A stretch of DNA of 5,514 nucleotides from SKPH01 sp051748565 (GCA_051748565.1 JBNJHN010000087.1:1-5514); one strand, 5' to 3'; positions 1 through 5,415 are shown, numbered from the stretch's first letter. Made by a program: numbers and translations. Notes: a model not told the origin generated them from the letters alone.

Positions 1-150
1 CTTCAGGTTCTTCTGCTTCAGGTTCTTCTGCTTCAGGTTCTTCTGCTTCAGGTTCTTCTGCTTCAGGCTCTTCTACTTCAGGTTCTTCTGCTTCAGGTTC
101 TTCTGCTTCAGGCTCTTCTACTTCAGGTTCTTCTACTTCAGGTTCTTCTG
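1..150 (-). repeat. Tandem 15-bp coding repeat, at least 10 units, in the rpsF tail
   Basis: Ten uninterrupted 15-bp units run from base 1 to base 150 and continue off the edge. On the plus strand the unit is CTTCAGGTTCTTCTG. Units differ only at positions 8 (T or C) and 15 (G or A). Units 1-4, 6, 7 and 10 are identical. Units 5 and 8 share both changes, and unit 9 has only the second. Read on the coding strand, each unit gives E-E-P-E plus Ala or Val (the innermost unit follows Ser). The length is a multiple of three, so unit gain or loss keeps the frame. The near-identity, including at third codon positions, suggests recent expansion by slippage or unequal exchange. Confidence 0.97.
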
Positions 151-550
151 AAGCCTCTGCCACTTCGATATCGTTTGTTTCTGATGTCTCGGCAGCCATA
201 GCAGCTTTTTCAGCAGCTGCTGCCTCTTTAGCCGCCTTTTCGGCAGCTGTGGCAAACTCTTGTTCGTCAGTGCGCACAATCATATAGCGGATTACGGCGT
301 CTGTAACTCGGAAGTAATGCTCGATTTCTGGGATAATAGTACCGGGTCCGCTGAAGTATACCAAGTAGTAGTGGCCTTCCTGGAGCTTGTTTATCTCGTA
401 GGCTAACCTGCGTTTCCGCCAGTCTAAAATAGTAGCAATAGTTCCATGCTGTTTTTGAATAACGCTTGTTAAGTCGCCTAAAACCTCATCATGCTCTTCT
501 TTGCCCAGTTCAGGGTTGACAATAAGCATTATTTCATATAGTTCCATCAT
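1..550 (-). CDS. rpsF: 30S ribosomal protein S6 with long acidic repeat tail (partial, C-terminus beyond the window)
   Basis: S6 sits on the 30S platform, where it binds 16S rRNA together with S18. Residues 1-96 are a normal S6 fold: YEIMLIVNPEL near the N-terminus, the DW-x-KRRLAYEI segment at 43-53, EGHYYLVYF at 58-66, and a closing VIRYMIVR at 86-93. Family members usually stop at about 95 to 135 residues. This one continues with an Ala/Glu/Lys-rich, probably helical linker (about 100-121), a short acidic stretch, and from residue 135 tandem EEPE-(A/V) units that are still open at codon 183, at the window edge. Two adjacent ATGs (550 and 547) both lie at usable distances from the GGGAGGTG site at 555-562. 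I took the first, but the second (MELYEI) is equally likely. Its own promoter lies upstream. In many bacteria ssb and rpsR follow; here they would lie outside the window. The identity is certain; the role of the tail is unknown. Confidence 0.96.
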   Translation of the reverse strand, partial: MMELYEIMLIVNPELGKEEHDEVLGDLTSVIQKQHGTIATILDWRKRRLAYEINKLQEGHYYLVYFSGPGTIIPEIEHYFRVTDAVIRYMIVRTDEQEFATAAEKAAKEAAAAEKAAMAAETSETNDIEVAEASEEPEVEEPEVEEPEAEEPEAEEPEVEEPEAEEPEAEEPEAEEPEAEEPE

Positions 551-569
551 TTTTCACCTCCCTTTGGAC

Positions 570-598
570 TAATGGCCCCCGTAAAGGAGCAGGGATTA
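570..598 (-). promoter_or_regulatory. Possible leader hairpin upstream of rpsF (S6:S18-type autoregulatory site?)
   Basis: On the transcript, TAAT (598-595) can pair with ATTA (573-570) and CCC (594-592) with GGG (578-576), leaving an unpaired CC on the 3' side between the two helices. The hairpin lies between the predicted transcription start near 601 and the ribosome binding site at 562-555. In several bacteria an S6:S18 complex binds a hairpin with a CCG-containing bulge in the rpsF leader. The position and the bulge fit that idea, but the exact CCG is not there. I infer the function only weakly. Confidence 0.3.
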
Positions 599-607
599 AC
601 CTGAAAC

Positions 608-636
608 ATAATAGCATATATAACACAACTGGGCAA
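608..636 (-). promoter_or_regulatory. Sigma-A-type promoter for rpsF
   Basis: On the minus strand TTGCCC (636-631) is followed after exactly 17 bases by TATTAT (613-608). A TG sits one base upstream of the -10, giving an extended -10 (TGCTATTAT). The -10 matches the consensus at 5 of 6 positions and the -35 at 4 of 6. The -35 starts three bases after the stop codon of the upstream membrane protein gene. rpsF can therefore be transcribed separately, with a leader of about 50 nt. Confidence 0.7.
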
Positions 637-638
637 GC

Positions 639-1679
639 CTAACTATTTTCATAGGCGGGCCCACTTTTGATTATCTCTAAAATTCCTTTAACCATTCCGG
701 CTACAGGCACTGCCAGGACCATCCCCAGCAAACCAGCCAGGCTGGCACCGATGAGAATTGCCACAATTACTGTAATTGGTTTTATCTTTACAACACGGCC
801 AAGAACCAGAGGCGCAAGAAACATGCCATCAAGAATCTGTATCACAATATAGATTAATATAATTAAAACCGGTGAAGGGGTTAAAGGTGAAAAACTTAAC
901 AGAACTGCAGGAACAGCTGCAATATAAGGCCCGATATAAAGAATAAAATTAAAAATTCCCGCCAGCAGCCCCAGTAAGAGGGCATAGGGCATACCAGCAA
1001 GAGAAAGGGTGATTCCGGTAACAATACCTACAATTAAACAGCGAAGCAAGGAACCACGAATGAAAGTCCCTACATTAGTATCAATAATCGAAAGAACCTC
1101 TCTGGCTATGGCCCTTTTTGCGGTCGGGACCAACTCTATTAACTGTTCCCGAACTGCCTGGAAATCATAGAGCAGGTAGAAGACCAGGAAAAGAACCAGG
1201 ATAAAATCGACAGCACCTCCGATAAGAGAAAGAGATGCTTCAGCCAGGTATTCAACTGCCTGGTGTATATTATCTGTCAGGCCTAAAAGAAAACTCCTGA
1301 CTTCGCCTTCGATATCAAGGGTTATCATTTGTTGGGTCAACCAGGAAAGGTAAGCCTGAAAACGAGACAGGTAATGGGGAAAGTTATCTGCGAGCTCAAC
1401 TGCTTCATAAAAGATAACCGGGATTAACAAGCTAATAACAAACACCGAAAATAGCAAAAAAACTAAAAAGGTCAGTATTGTAGCCAGGCCATGGCTTAAA
1501 CGGAATCTATTTTCCAGAAATAACAAAAGGGGGTAAAGTATATATACAATCAAAGTGCTGATCAATATAAGGCCAATGACCCATGATATGCTTTTTAAAA
1601 GCCAGATAGTACCAACTAAAACCAGCAAAAGCAATAGCAAACGACCCGTAAAAGCCCACTGCTTGTCGATATCTTTCAT
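639..1679 (-). CDS. AI-2E family transporter (PerM/YtvI-like integral membrane protein)
   Basis: A 346-residue polytopic membrane protein. Two hydrophobic helices lie near the N-terminus (about 13-55), another at 66-91, then a soluble stretch (about 92-148), and a C-terminal bundle of helices from 150 to 335. Family marks are YLLYDF at 168-173, the FIRGSLLRCLIVG segment at 207-219, GPYIAAVPA at 250-258, and LDGMFLAPLVLG at 283-294 followed by a Gly-rich helix ending in LAVPVAGMVKG. The family is named after E. coli TqsA, proposed to export autoinducer-2. Other members are described as Na+/H+ antiporters or have no known substrate, so the cargo cannot be stated. The gene begins 8 nt after the ychF stop codon and is probably cotranscribed with it. 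No terminator follows it. The start has an odd ribosome binding site, described separately. The family call is firm; the function is open. Confidence 0.9.
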   Translation of the reverse strand: MKDIDKQWAFTGRLLLLLLVLVGTIWLLKSISWVIGLILISTLIVYILYPLLLFLENRFRLSHGLATILTFLVFLLFSVFVISLLIPVIFYEAVELADNFPHYLSRFQAYLSWLTQQMITLDIEGEVRSFLLGLTDNIHQAVEYLAEASLSLIGGAVDFILVLFLVFYLLYDFQAVREQLIELVPTAKRAIAREVLSIIDTNVGTFIRGSLLRCLIVGIVTGITLSLAGMPYALLLGLLAGIFNFILYIGPYIAAVPAVLLSFSPLTPSPVLIILIYIVIQILDGMFLAPLVLGRVVKIKPITVIVAILIGASLAGLLGMVLAVPVAGMVKGILEIIKSGPAYENS

Positions 1680-1685
1680 CTCCTT
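1680..1685 (-). promoter_or_regulatory. Ribosome binding site abutting the start codon of the AI-2E family gene
   Basis: AAGGAG runs directly into ATG with no spacer, whereas 5 to 10 bases is usual. No better in-frame ATG, GTG or TTG lies within the first dozen codons. At normal spacing the site would point to codon 4, an ATC. Because ychF stops 8 nt upstream (TAA at 1690-1688), re-initiation by ribosomes finishing ychF is the simplest explanation. Confidence 0.55.
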
Positions 1686-1687
1686 GT

Positions 1688-2749
1688 TTAATCACGAAAA
1701 CGGAAAAATAAAACATCTCCGTCTTTTACCTGGTAGTCCCGCCCTTCGATACGGCTCTGACCATTTTCCCTGGCCCGGGTAATATTACTTTCGGCCAGCA
1801 AACGATCCCAGGCAAAAACTTCAACATTAATAAAACCACGCTCCATAGTAGTATGAACTCTGCCTGCCGCCTCTACTGCTCTTATGCTGCCTGGGACTAT
1901 CCATGCTCGCGCTTCTTTTCCTTTTACGGTATAAAATGTGGTCAGATTTAAAAGATCAAAACATTCCTGGAGCAGCTTATCAGTCTGACTTTCACTTAAT
2001 CCATATGCCTCGAGAAAGGGAGTTCTTTCTTCAGCTGAAAGATCTGAAAGTTCTGCTTCCAGGCGTGCACACAAAGGAACAACCCTACTCTGCTCAGGGA
2101 AAACGGCCAGATCCGGATCACTGAAAAGATTTTCAGAAAGGTTGTAAACATAAATCATCTCTTTAGTTGTCAACAGGGATAGCTGTTCTAAAATAATTTT
2201 TTCTTCTCTGGAAAAAGGCAGCAACCGCAAAGGCAACCCTTGATTAAGATGGTTCTCCAGTTTGGACAGCAGGTTAAATTCAAATTGCGCGGATTTATCA
2301 CCACTTTTTATTTTTGGCTCTGTCTTGTGCTTTCTTCTCGCAAGCACCTCAATATCTGCAAGTCCCAATTCGAGGTTGACTATTTCGATGCGAGATTTCG
2401 GATCAATTTCACCATTAACCATACTGTTAAAACCGGCCACTACATGAATCAAAAGGTCTGCATTGCGCAGGTGTCCAAGGAATTGATTTCCCAGGCCCTC
2501 ACCGCGGCTGGCTCCTTTTACAAGTCCGGCCACATCGGTTATCTCAATCACGGCAGGCGTTACAATTTCGGAGCCAAGTTGTTGTGCCAAAGCAGATAGG
2601 CGCGGATCAGGTATTTGAACAATTGCTTTGTTTGGATCAATCGTAGAAAACGGATAACTTTCAATAGTCACATCAAGTGCTGTTAAAGCCTTAAATAGTG
2701 ACGACTTTCCAGCATTAGGCAAGCCGACTATACCACAACTCCAGGTCAT
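1688..2749 (-). CDS. ychF: YchF/OLA1-family P-loop NTPase (Obg-like, with TGS-type C-terminal domain), divergent member
   Basis: YchF proteins are ribosome-associated P-loop NTPases that in characterised cases prefer ATP to GTP. The 353-residue protein (typical about 363-366) shows the P-loop GLPNAGKS at 9-16, the YPFSTIDPN switch I region at 32-40, and DVAGLVKGASRGEGLGNQFL at 72-91 (G3 and switch II). NLSE stands in the G4-like position that is NVNE in E. coli. The C-terminal TGS/DUF933 domain contains KEARAW, HTTMERGFINVEVFAW and EGRDYQVKDGDVLFFRF. Compared with E. coli YchF from memory, Cys35 is Ser35 here. The loop after Phe107 is four residues shorter, putting Met110 where His114 would be. 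ATG at 2749 is preceded by GGGAGGG with about seven bases of spacing. It lies 17 nt after the DUF951 gene and 8 nt before the membrane protein gene. The family is certain; equivalence of function to canonical YchF is less so. Confidence 0.9.
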   Translation of the reverse strand: MTWSCGIVGLPNAGKSSLFKALTALDVTIESYPFSTIDPNKAIVQIPDPRLSALAQQLGSEIVTPAVIEITDVAGLVKGASRGEGLGNQFLGHLRNADLLIHVVAGFNSMVNGEIDPKSRIEIVNLELGLADIEVLARRKHKTEPKIKSGDKSAQFEFNLLSKLENHLNQGLPLRLLPFSREEKIILEQLSLLTTKEMIYVYNLSENLFSDPDLAVFPEQSRVVPLCARLEAELSDLSAEERTPFLEAYGLSESQTDKLLQECFDLLNLTTFYTVKGKEARAWIVPGSIRAVEAAGRVHTTMERGFINVEVFAWDRLLAESNITRARENGQSRIEGRDYQVKDGDVLFFRFRD

Positions 2750-2763
2750 AACAAAACCCTCCC

Positions 2764-2780
2764 GGCCTAAGCCTTTTCTG
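2764..2780 (-). repeat. 17-bp near-repeat at the 3' end of the DUF951 gene (copy 1)
   Basis: The minus strand reads CAGAAAAGGCTTAGGCC across the last codons and stop of the DUF951 gene. It differs at one base from the sequence at the end of the bactofilin gene (3862-3878). Both encode a terminal E-K-A followed by a stop. The function is unknown and it may be coincidence. Confidence 0.5.
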
Positions 2781-2967
2781 ACTCAGGGTCAGAGAGCACA
2801 CACTTGACCCGACGCTCGAAATAGGAGCGGGGAATTAGCACACTGCGGCCACAATTTTCACATTTAATGCGAAAATCCATCCCGATCCTGATTATCTTCC
2901 AGCAATTTGACCCGCAGGGGTGTTTTTTTTTCATCTGAACCAGTTGACCCACAAAATACTGAGTCAT
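2767..2967 (-). CDS. DUF951 family small Cys-rich protein
   Basis: A 66-residue protein with the DUF951 pattern: VGQLVQMKKKHPCG at 6-19, then W-K-I-I-R-x-G-M-D-F at 23-32, IKCENCG at 34-40 and PRSYFER at 46-52. Cys18, Cys36 and Cys39, with Cys22 as a possible fourth, look like a zinc-ribbon-like metal site; this is inferred. The family's biochemical role is unknown. It is commonly found beside ychF in Firmicutes (yyzM beside yyaF in B. subtilis), and here it lies 17 nt upstream of ychF and 19 nt downstream of adk. Its own ribosome binding site is weak (GGTG about 10 bases before ATG), so translation may be coupled to adk. A run of nine A residues encodes Lys13-15. Confidence 0.9.
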   Translation of the reverse strand: MTQYFVGQLVQMKKKHPCGSNCWKIIRIGMDFRIKCENCGRSVLIPRSYFERRVKCVLSDPESEKA

Positions 2968-2986
2968 TACTGCCAGTCACCGACCT

Positions 2987-3634
2987 TTAGAGATCTTCTA
3001 AAATGCTCTTTATTTGCTTGTATACACTATCTATATCCTGGCTGCCGTCAACAGATCTAAGCAGCCCTTTTTCCCGGTAATAATCAATCAGTGGAGCAGT
3101 CTGTTTATTGTAAACTTCCAACCTTTCTTTTACTGTTTCCAAACTGTCGTCATCCCTCTGAAAGAGATCTCCACCGCACTGATCACAAACATTACGCACT
3201 TTCGGTGTTTTAAACTGGATATGATAATTCGCACCACACTCAGAACAAACCCGCCTACCCGTAAGGCGTCCAATAAGTTCACTTTCCGAAACCTCGATAT
3301 AAATGACCCGGTCAATTTTTATCTCAACCCCAGGAAGCACTTTTTCAAGAAAGGTCGCCTGAACTACCGTTCTGGGGAATCCATCGAGAAGAGCACCGTT
3401 AACGCAATCTGGTTCCATCAGACGGGTTTTTACTATTTCCACAACCAAATCGTCTGGTACAAGCTTCCCCTGGTCCATGAACTGCTTTGCTTTAAGACCC
3501 AAGCTTGTTCCTTCTTTTACCGCTTTTCTCAATATTTCACCAGTAGAGATATAAGCCAGTTTATTTTCTTCTACAATTCTTTTTGCTTGCGTCCCCTTGC
3601 CGGCGCCCGGTGGTCCCAATAATATAATCAGCAT
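2987..3634 (-). CDS. adk: Adenylate kinase, zinc-type (ATP + AMP = 2 ADP)
   Basis: A cytoplasmic nucleotide kinase that balances ATP, ADP and AMP. The 215-residue length is typical of the long bacterial form. It has the P-loop GPPGAGKGT at 7-15, the AMP-binding STGEILR at 30-36 (most family members have Asp where Glu33 stands), GFPRT at 85-89, and a lid domain with Cys130/Cys133 and Cys150/Cys153. Those four cysteines form the structural zinc site usual in Gram-positive enzymes. RDDD at 160-163 and Arg171 in KERL complete the active site. The ATG at 3634 follows GAGGG by six bases. In most Firmicutes adk lies in the ribosomal protein operon between secY and map. Here it heads a DUF951-ychF-membrane protein cluster, so it is either relocated or a second copy. 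All the key residues seen are intact. Confidence 0.96.
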   Translation of the reverse strand: MLIILLGPPGAGKGTQAKRIVEENKLAYISTGEILRKAVKEGTSLGLKAKQFMDQGKLVPDDLVVEIVKTRLMEPDCVNGALLDGFPRTVVQATFLEKVLPGVEIKIDRVIYIEVSESELIGRLTGRRVCSECGANYHIQFKTPKVRNVCDQCGGDLFQRDDDSLETVKERLEVYNKQTAPLIDYYREKGLLRSVDGSQDIDSVYKQIKSILEDL

Positions 3635-3746
3635 ATCAATCCCTCGCTTTTTGATGCTTCAGATTTGGTGCCCGGATCTATTGTTCTCCTTTTTAACCCC
3701 AATTCCTGCCAGAGCTTTTATTGGAAGCGTTTATATGTTCTTTTTA

Positions 3747-3775
3747 AATATTGCATTTGTCATTCAATTTGTTAA
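3747..3775 (-). promoter_or_regulatory. Candidate promoter for the adk-DUF951-ychF-AI-2E cluster
   Basis: On the minus strand TTAACA (3775-3770, 5 of 6 to consensus) is followed after 17 bases by AATATT (3752-3747, 4 of 6), with TG one base before the -10. This would give a leader of about 105 nt. A rival -10, TATAAA at 3735-3730, has no convincing -35. The 230-base gap 3635-3864 otherwise holds only the terminator hairpins of the preceding bactofilin gene. Confidence 0.4.
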
Positions 3776-3800
3776 CAAAATCCTGTCCGAAGCTTATAGT

Positions 3801-3831
3801 AAATGAAGCACCTTAATAAGGTGCTTCATTT
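3801..3831 (-). terminator. Perfect inverted repeat, likely terminator of the M23-bactofilin transcript
   Basis: The 14-bp arms AAATGAAGCACCTT and AAGGTGCTTCATTT are exact reverse complements around a 3-base centre. In RNA the TTAATAA core probably opens into a 7-base loop. It lies 33 nt after the bactofilin stop codon. The 3' arm ends in TTCATTT on either strand, so the U-tract is short but of the same quality both ways. It separates the bactofilin gene from the adk promoter. Confidence 0.75.
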
Positions 3832-3858
3832 AATCTGTAATCCTGCACTGCACGAAAT

Positions 3859-3874
3859 AAAGGCTTAAGCCTTT
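3859..3874 (-). repeat. 16-bp perfect palindrome across the bactofilin stop codon
   Basis: AAAGGCTTAAGCCTTT is its own reverse complement and can form a 6-bp stem with a TTAA loop. The loop holds the TAA stop of the bactofilin gene. On the transcript it is followed by ATTTCG, so it may act as a minor first terminator or a 3'-end stabiliser before the larger hairpin downstream. Confidence 0.5.
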
Positions 3875-3878
3875 TCTG
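3862..3878 (-). repeat. 17-bp near-repeat at the 3' end of the bactofilin gene (copy 2)
   Basis: The minus strand reads CAGAAAAGGCTTAAGCC, matching the end of the DUF951 gene (2764-2780) at 16 of 17 bases. Both copies cover a terminal E-K-A-stop and a few bases beyond it. Confidence 0.5.
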
Positions 3879-4338
3879 CCTTTTGAGCCTCCGTTAAAGT
3901 TCCCAAGGCTCTCTCTTTTTCCGCTGATTCCGATCCTGAAGGTTTGTAGCTCCATTCTCGTTTTCCGGCAGCAGCCCCAGTTTCTTCTGTGAGCTTCATT
4001 TCCATATTTCCTGTTATTACGGCACCTTGCTCAATTAAAAGTTTGTTAGCCTTGAAAGTGCCGACAGCGGTGGCTGTTTTCTTAAGTTCCAGTTTCCCTT
4101 CCGCCTCAAGAGTGCCTTCATATTTACCGGCTATAGTTATATTCCGGGCCTTCAGCTCTACCGACACCTTTCCATTTTCACCAATTATCACGTCACCCTT
4201 GTTAGAAATGCTTCCCTCTGCTCCTCCATCAATACGGATTAATCCCTTGCCATTGATCGAACCCTTGAAAAAGGTATCCTTTCCTATGATAGTATCAACT
4301 TTGCCTGAAGATATTTCAAAATCATCTTTTTTAAACAA
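3865..4338 (-). CDS. Bactofilin (polymer-forming cytoskeletal protein)
   Basis: Bactofilins polymerise without nucleotide into filaments that scaffold cell-wall enzymes. The 157-residue protein has a short N-terminal tail (1-14) and a DUF583 core of repeating beta-helix turns with regular Gly and hydrophobic spacing. The core runs from about residue 17 (TIIGKDTFFKGSING) through IRIDGGAEGSI, GDVIIGENGKV, NITIAGKYEGTL and VGTFKANKLLIEQGAVITG to about 114. A charged, probably disordered C-terminus ends in AQKAEKA. The start is TTG at 4338: AAGGAGG at 4353-4347 is 8 bases upstream, and no in-frame ATG lies between it and the upstream TAA. The gene follows the M23 peptidase by 18 nt. The pairing matches known bactofilin/M23 modules that control cell shape, such as CcmA with Csd peptidases in Helicobacter. 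Whether it does this here is inferred. Confidence 0.93.
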   Translation of the reverse strand: MFKKDDFEISSGKVDTIIGKDTFFKGSINGKGLIRIDGGAEGSISNKGDVIIGENGKVSVELKARNITIAGKYEGTLEAEGKLELKKTATAVGTFKANKLLIEQGAVITGNMEMKLTEETGAAAGKREWSYKPSGSESAEKERALGTLTEAQKAEKA

Positions 4339-4346
4339 AGCATCTT

Positions 4347-4353
4347 CCTCCTT
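4347..4353 (-). promoter_or_regulatory. Ribosome binding site that fixes the TTG start of bactofilin
   Basis: AAGGAGG is followed by AAGATGCT and then TTG, an 8-base spacing. The ATG inside the spacer (4343-4341) is only three bases from the Shine-Dalgarno core and out of frame. It would give about 19 codons before a stop. Confidence 0.8.
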
Positions 4354-4356
4354 ATG

Positions 4357-5310
4357 TTATTCCTGTTTCATGTAGTTATTTGGATTAACCGGCGAACCAT
4401 TATAGTGCACCTCATAGTGGAGGTGAGTACCTGTCGTTCGACCGGACGCACCCATGAATCCAATTGTCTGGCCTCTTTCAACTTGAACTCCGGCATTCAC
4501 GGCAAAGTCGGAAAGGTGTGCGTAAAGAGTTTCATACCCGTAATCATGGTCTAAAATAATAATATTGCCATAGCTTCCACGATAACCGGTAAAAACAACT
4601 CTGCCGGCAGCCGTGGCCCGGACAGGGGAACCATAAGAACCCACTATATCGACACCGGTATGAAACTGGTAGCCACTTTTAGAATAAGGTATTCTCCTCA
4701 CGCCGAATCCGGATGCAACTCGACCACGGGCCGGCCAGGTTGAGGGCTTAGCTTCCACCTGTACCACATATTCACGCACTGTGCTCAATGTTTCAGCCTT
4801 GGCCGGAATAACATTCTGCAACTGGGTTATATTATTGAAGGCCCGCTCTAGAACTCCTCCTGCAGAAGAAGGACTGCTGTATGTCAATCGGATATAATCA
4901 AAATTTTCAAGATCATGAACCAGGTTGGGGGTGCCGTTTGAATTAAATAAAGACTGGTTCTGCAACACATCTTCTAACTGTTCCGGATCAAGGTCTAGAG
5001 TATCGGTAACCATCTCTACTAAATCATCAATTGCAATAATCTGCTCCATCATCCTTTGGGTTTCAACAGCCAACGCATCAATTTCTTCCTGCTGGGCCAT
5101 ATTGACCTGGCGTAACAACCTGGCCTCCCTGGCCTCAGCAGATGCATTGAGATAAGCATAACCGAAGACACATAACCCGGCTGCACCCAGGACTAACAAA
5201 GCCACTGCTGCCTGTACAATATAAAGTGGGAGCCGAATGCTATAGGTTGCTTCTTCGGAATGGGGAACAATCATTATCGTAAAGCAGCGATTTTTGCTTG
5301 ATATTGCCAT
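4357..5310 (-). CDS. Membrane-anchored M23 family (LytM-type) peptidoglycan endopeptidase
   Basis: The 317-residue protein has a short cytoplasmic N-terminus with the FTIMIVPHSEE motif common in such Firmicutes proteins (10-20) and one transmembrane helix at about 28-53. An acidic coiled-coil-like stretch at about 56-105 and a spacer follow, then the M23 domain at about 192-315. The zinc and catalytic residues are all present: His217 and Asp221 in HTGVD, His265 in YAHL, and His296/His298 in HLHYEV. An active zinc peptidase that cuts cross-links in the wall, facing outward, is the expected activity. The ATG at 5310 follows AAAGGA by about ten bases. The internal Met13 is a less likely start because the residues before it match the family. 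It leads a two-gene operon with bactofilin, which probably positions it, and an extended -10 promoter lies upstream. Confidence 0.93.
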   Translation of the reverse strand: MAISSKNRCFTIMIVPHSEEATYSIRLPLYIVQAAVALLVLGAAGLCVFGYAYLNASAEAREARLLRQVNMAQQEEIDALAVETQRMMEQIIAIDDLVEMVTDTLDLDPEQLEDVLQNQSLFNSNGTPNLVHDLENFDYIRLTYSSPSSAGGVLERAFNNITQLQNVIPAKAETLSTVREYVVQVEAKPSTWPARGRVASGFGVRRIPYSKSGYQFHTGVDIVGSYGSPVRATAAGRVVFTGYRGSYGNIIILDHDYGYETLYAHLSDFAVNAGVQVERGQTIGFMGASGRTTGTHLHYEVHYNGSPVNPNNYMKQE

Positions 5311-5385
5311 GATCTTTTATCCTTTCAGTTAAAACCATGCTTGCCTGATATTTGTTTTGCCGATAAATGATTTGAGGTAAAGATT

Positions 5386-5415
5386 ATTATACCATACATG
5401 ATCAAGCCAAACCAA
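5386..5415 (-). promoter_or_regulatory. Extended -10 promoter for the M23-bactofilin operon
   Basis: On the minus strand TGGTATAAT (5394-5386) is a perfect extended -10. A weak -35, TTGGTT (5415-5410), lies 18 bases upstream. The predicted start near 5379 gives a leader of about 70 nt before the ATG at 5310. Confidence 0.65.

Noticed and set aside
1..150. CRISPR-like direct repeats
   Set aside because: The units are contiguous 15-mers without spacers and keep the rpsF reading frame, so they are coding tandem repeats.
600..640. A possible DnaA box or parS site, since the gene order suggests the origin region
   Set aside because: The closest sequence (TATAACACA) misses the DnaA box at several positions, and I saw no parS-like CACGTG core in the window.
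2240..2599. A 119-codon open frame on the plus strand
   Set aside because: It is a shadow opposite the conserved YchF coding sequence, with low-complexity content typical of antisense frames.
3014..3622. A 202-codon open frame on the plus strand
   Set aside because: It lies wholly opposite adk, whose motifs are complete; the antisense product resembles no family and no promoter for it is evident.
3989..4375. A 128-codon open frame on the plus strand opposite bactofilin
   Set aside because: The bactofilin frame has clear beta-helix repeats and a good ribosome binding site; the opposite frame has neither.
5310..5338. An out-of-frame ATG (5338-5336) in the M23 leader that opens about 32 codons
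   Set aside because: Only a weak ribosome binding site precedes it, and the frame overlaps the M23 gene without conserved content.
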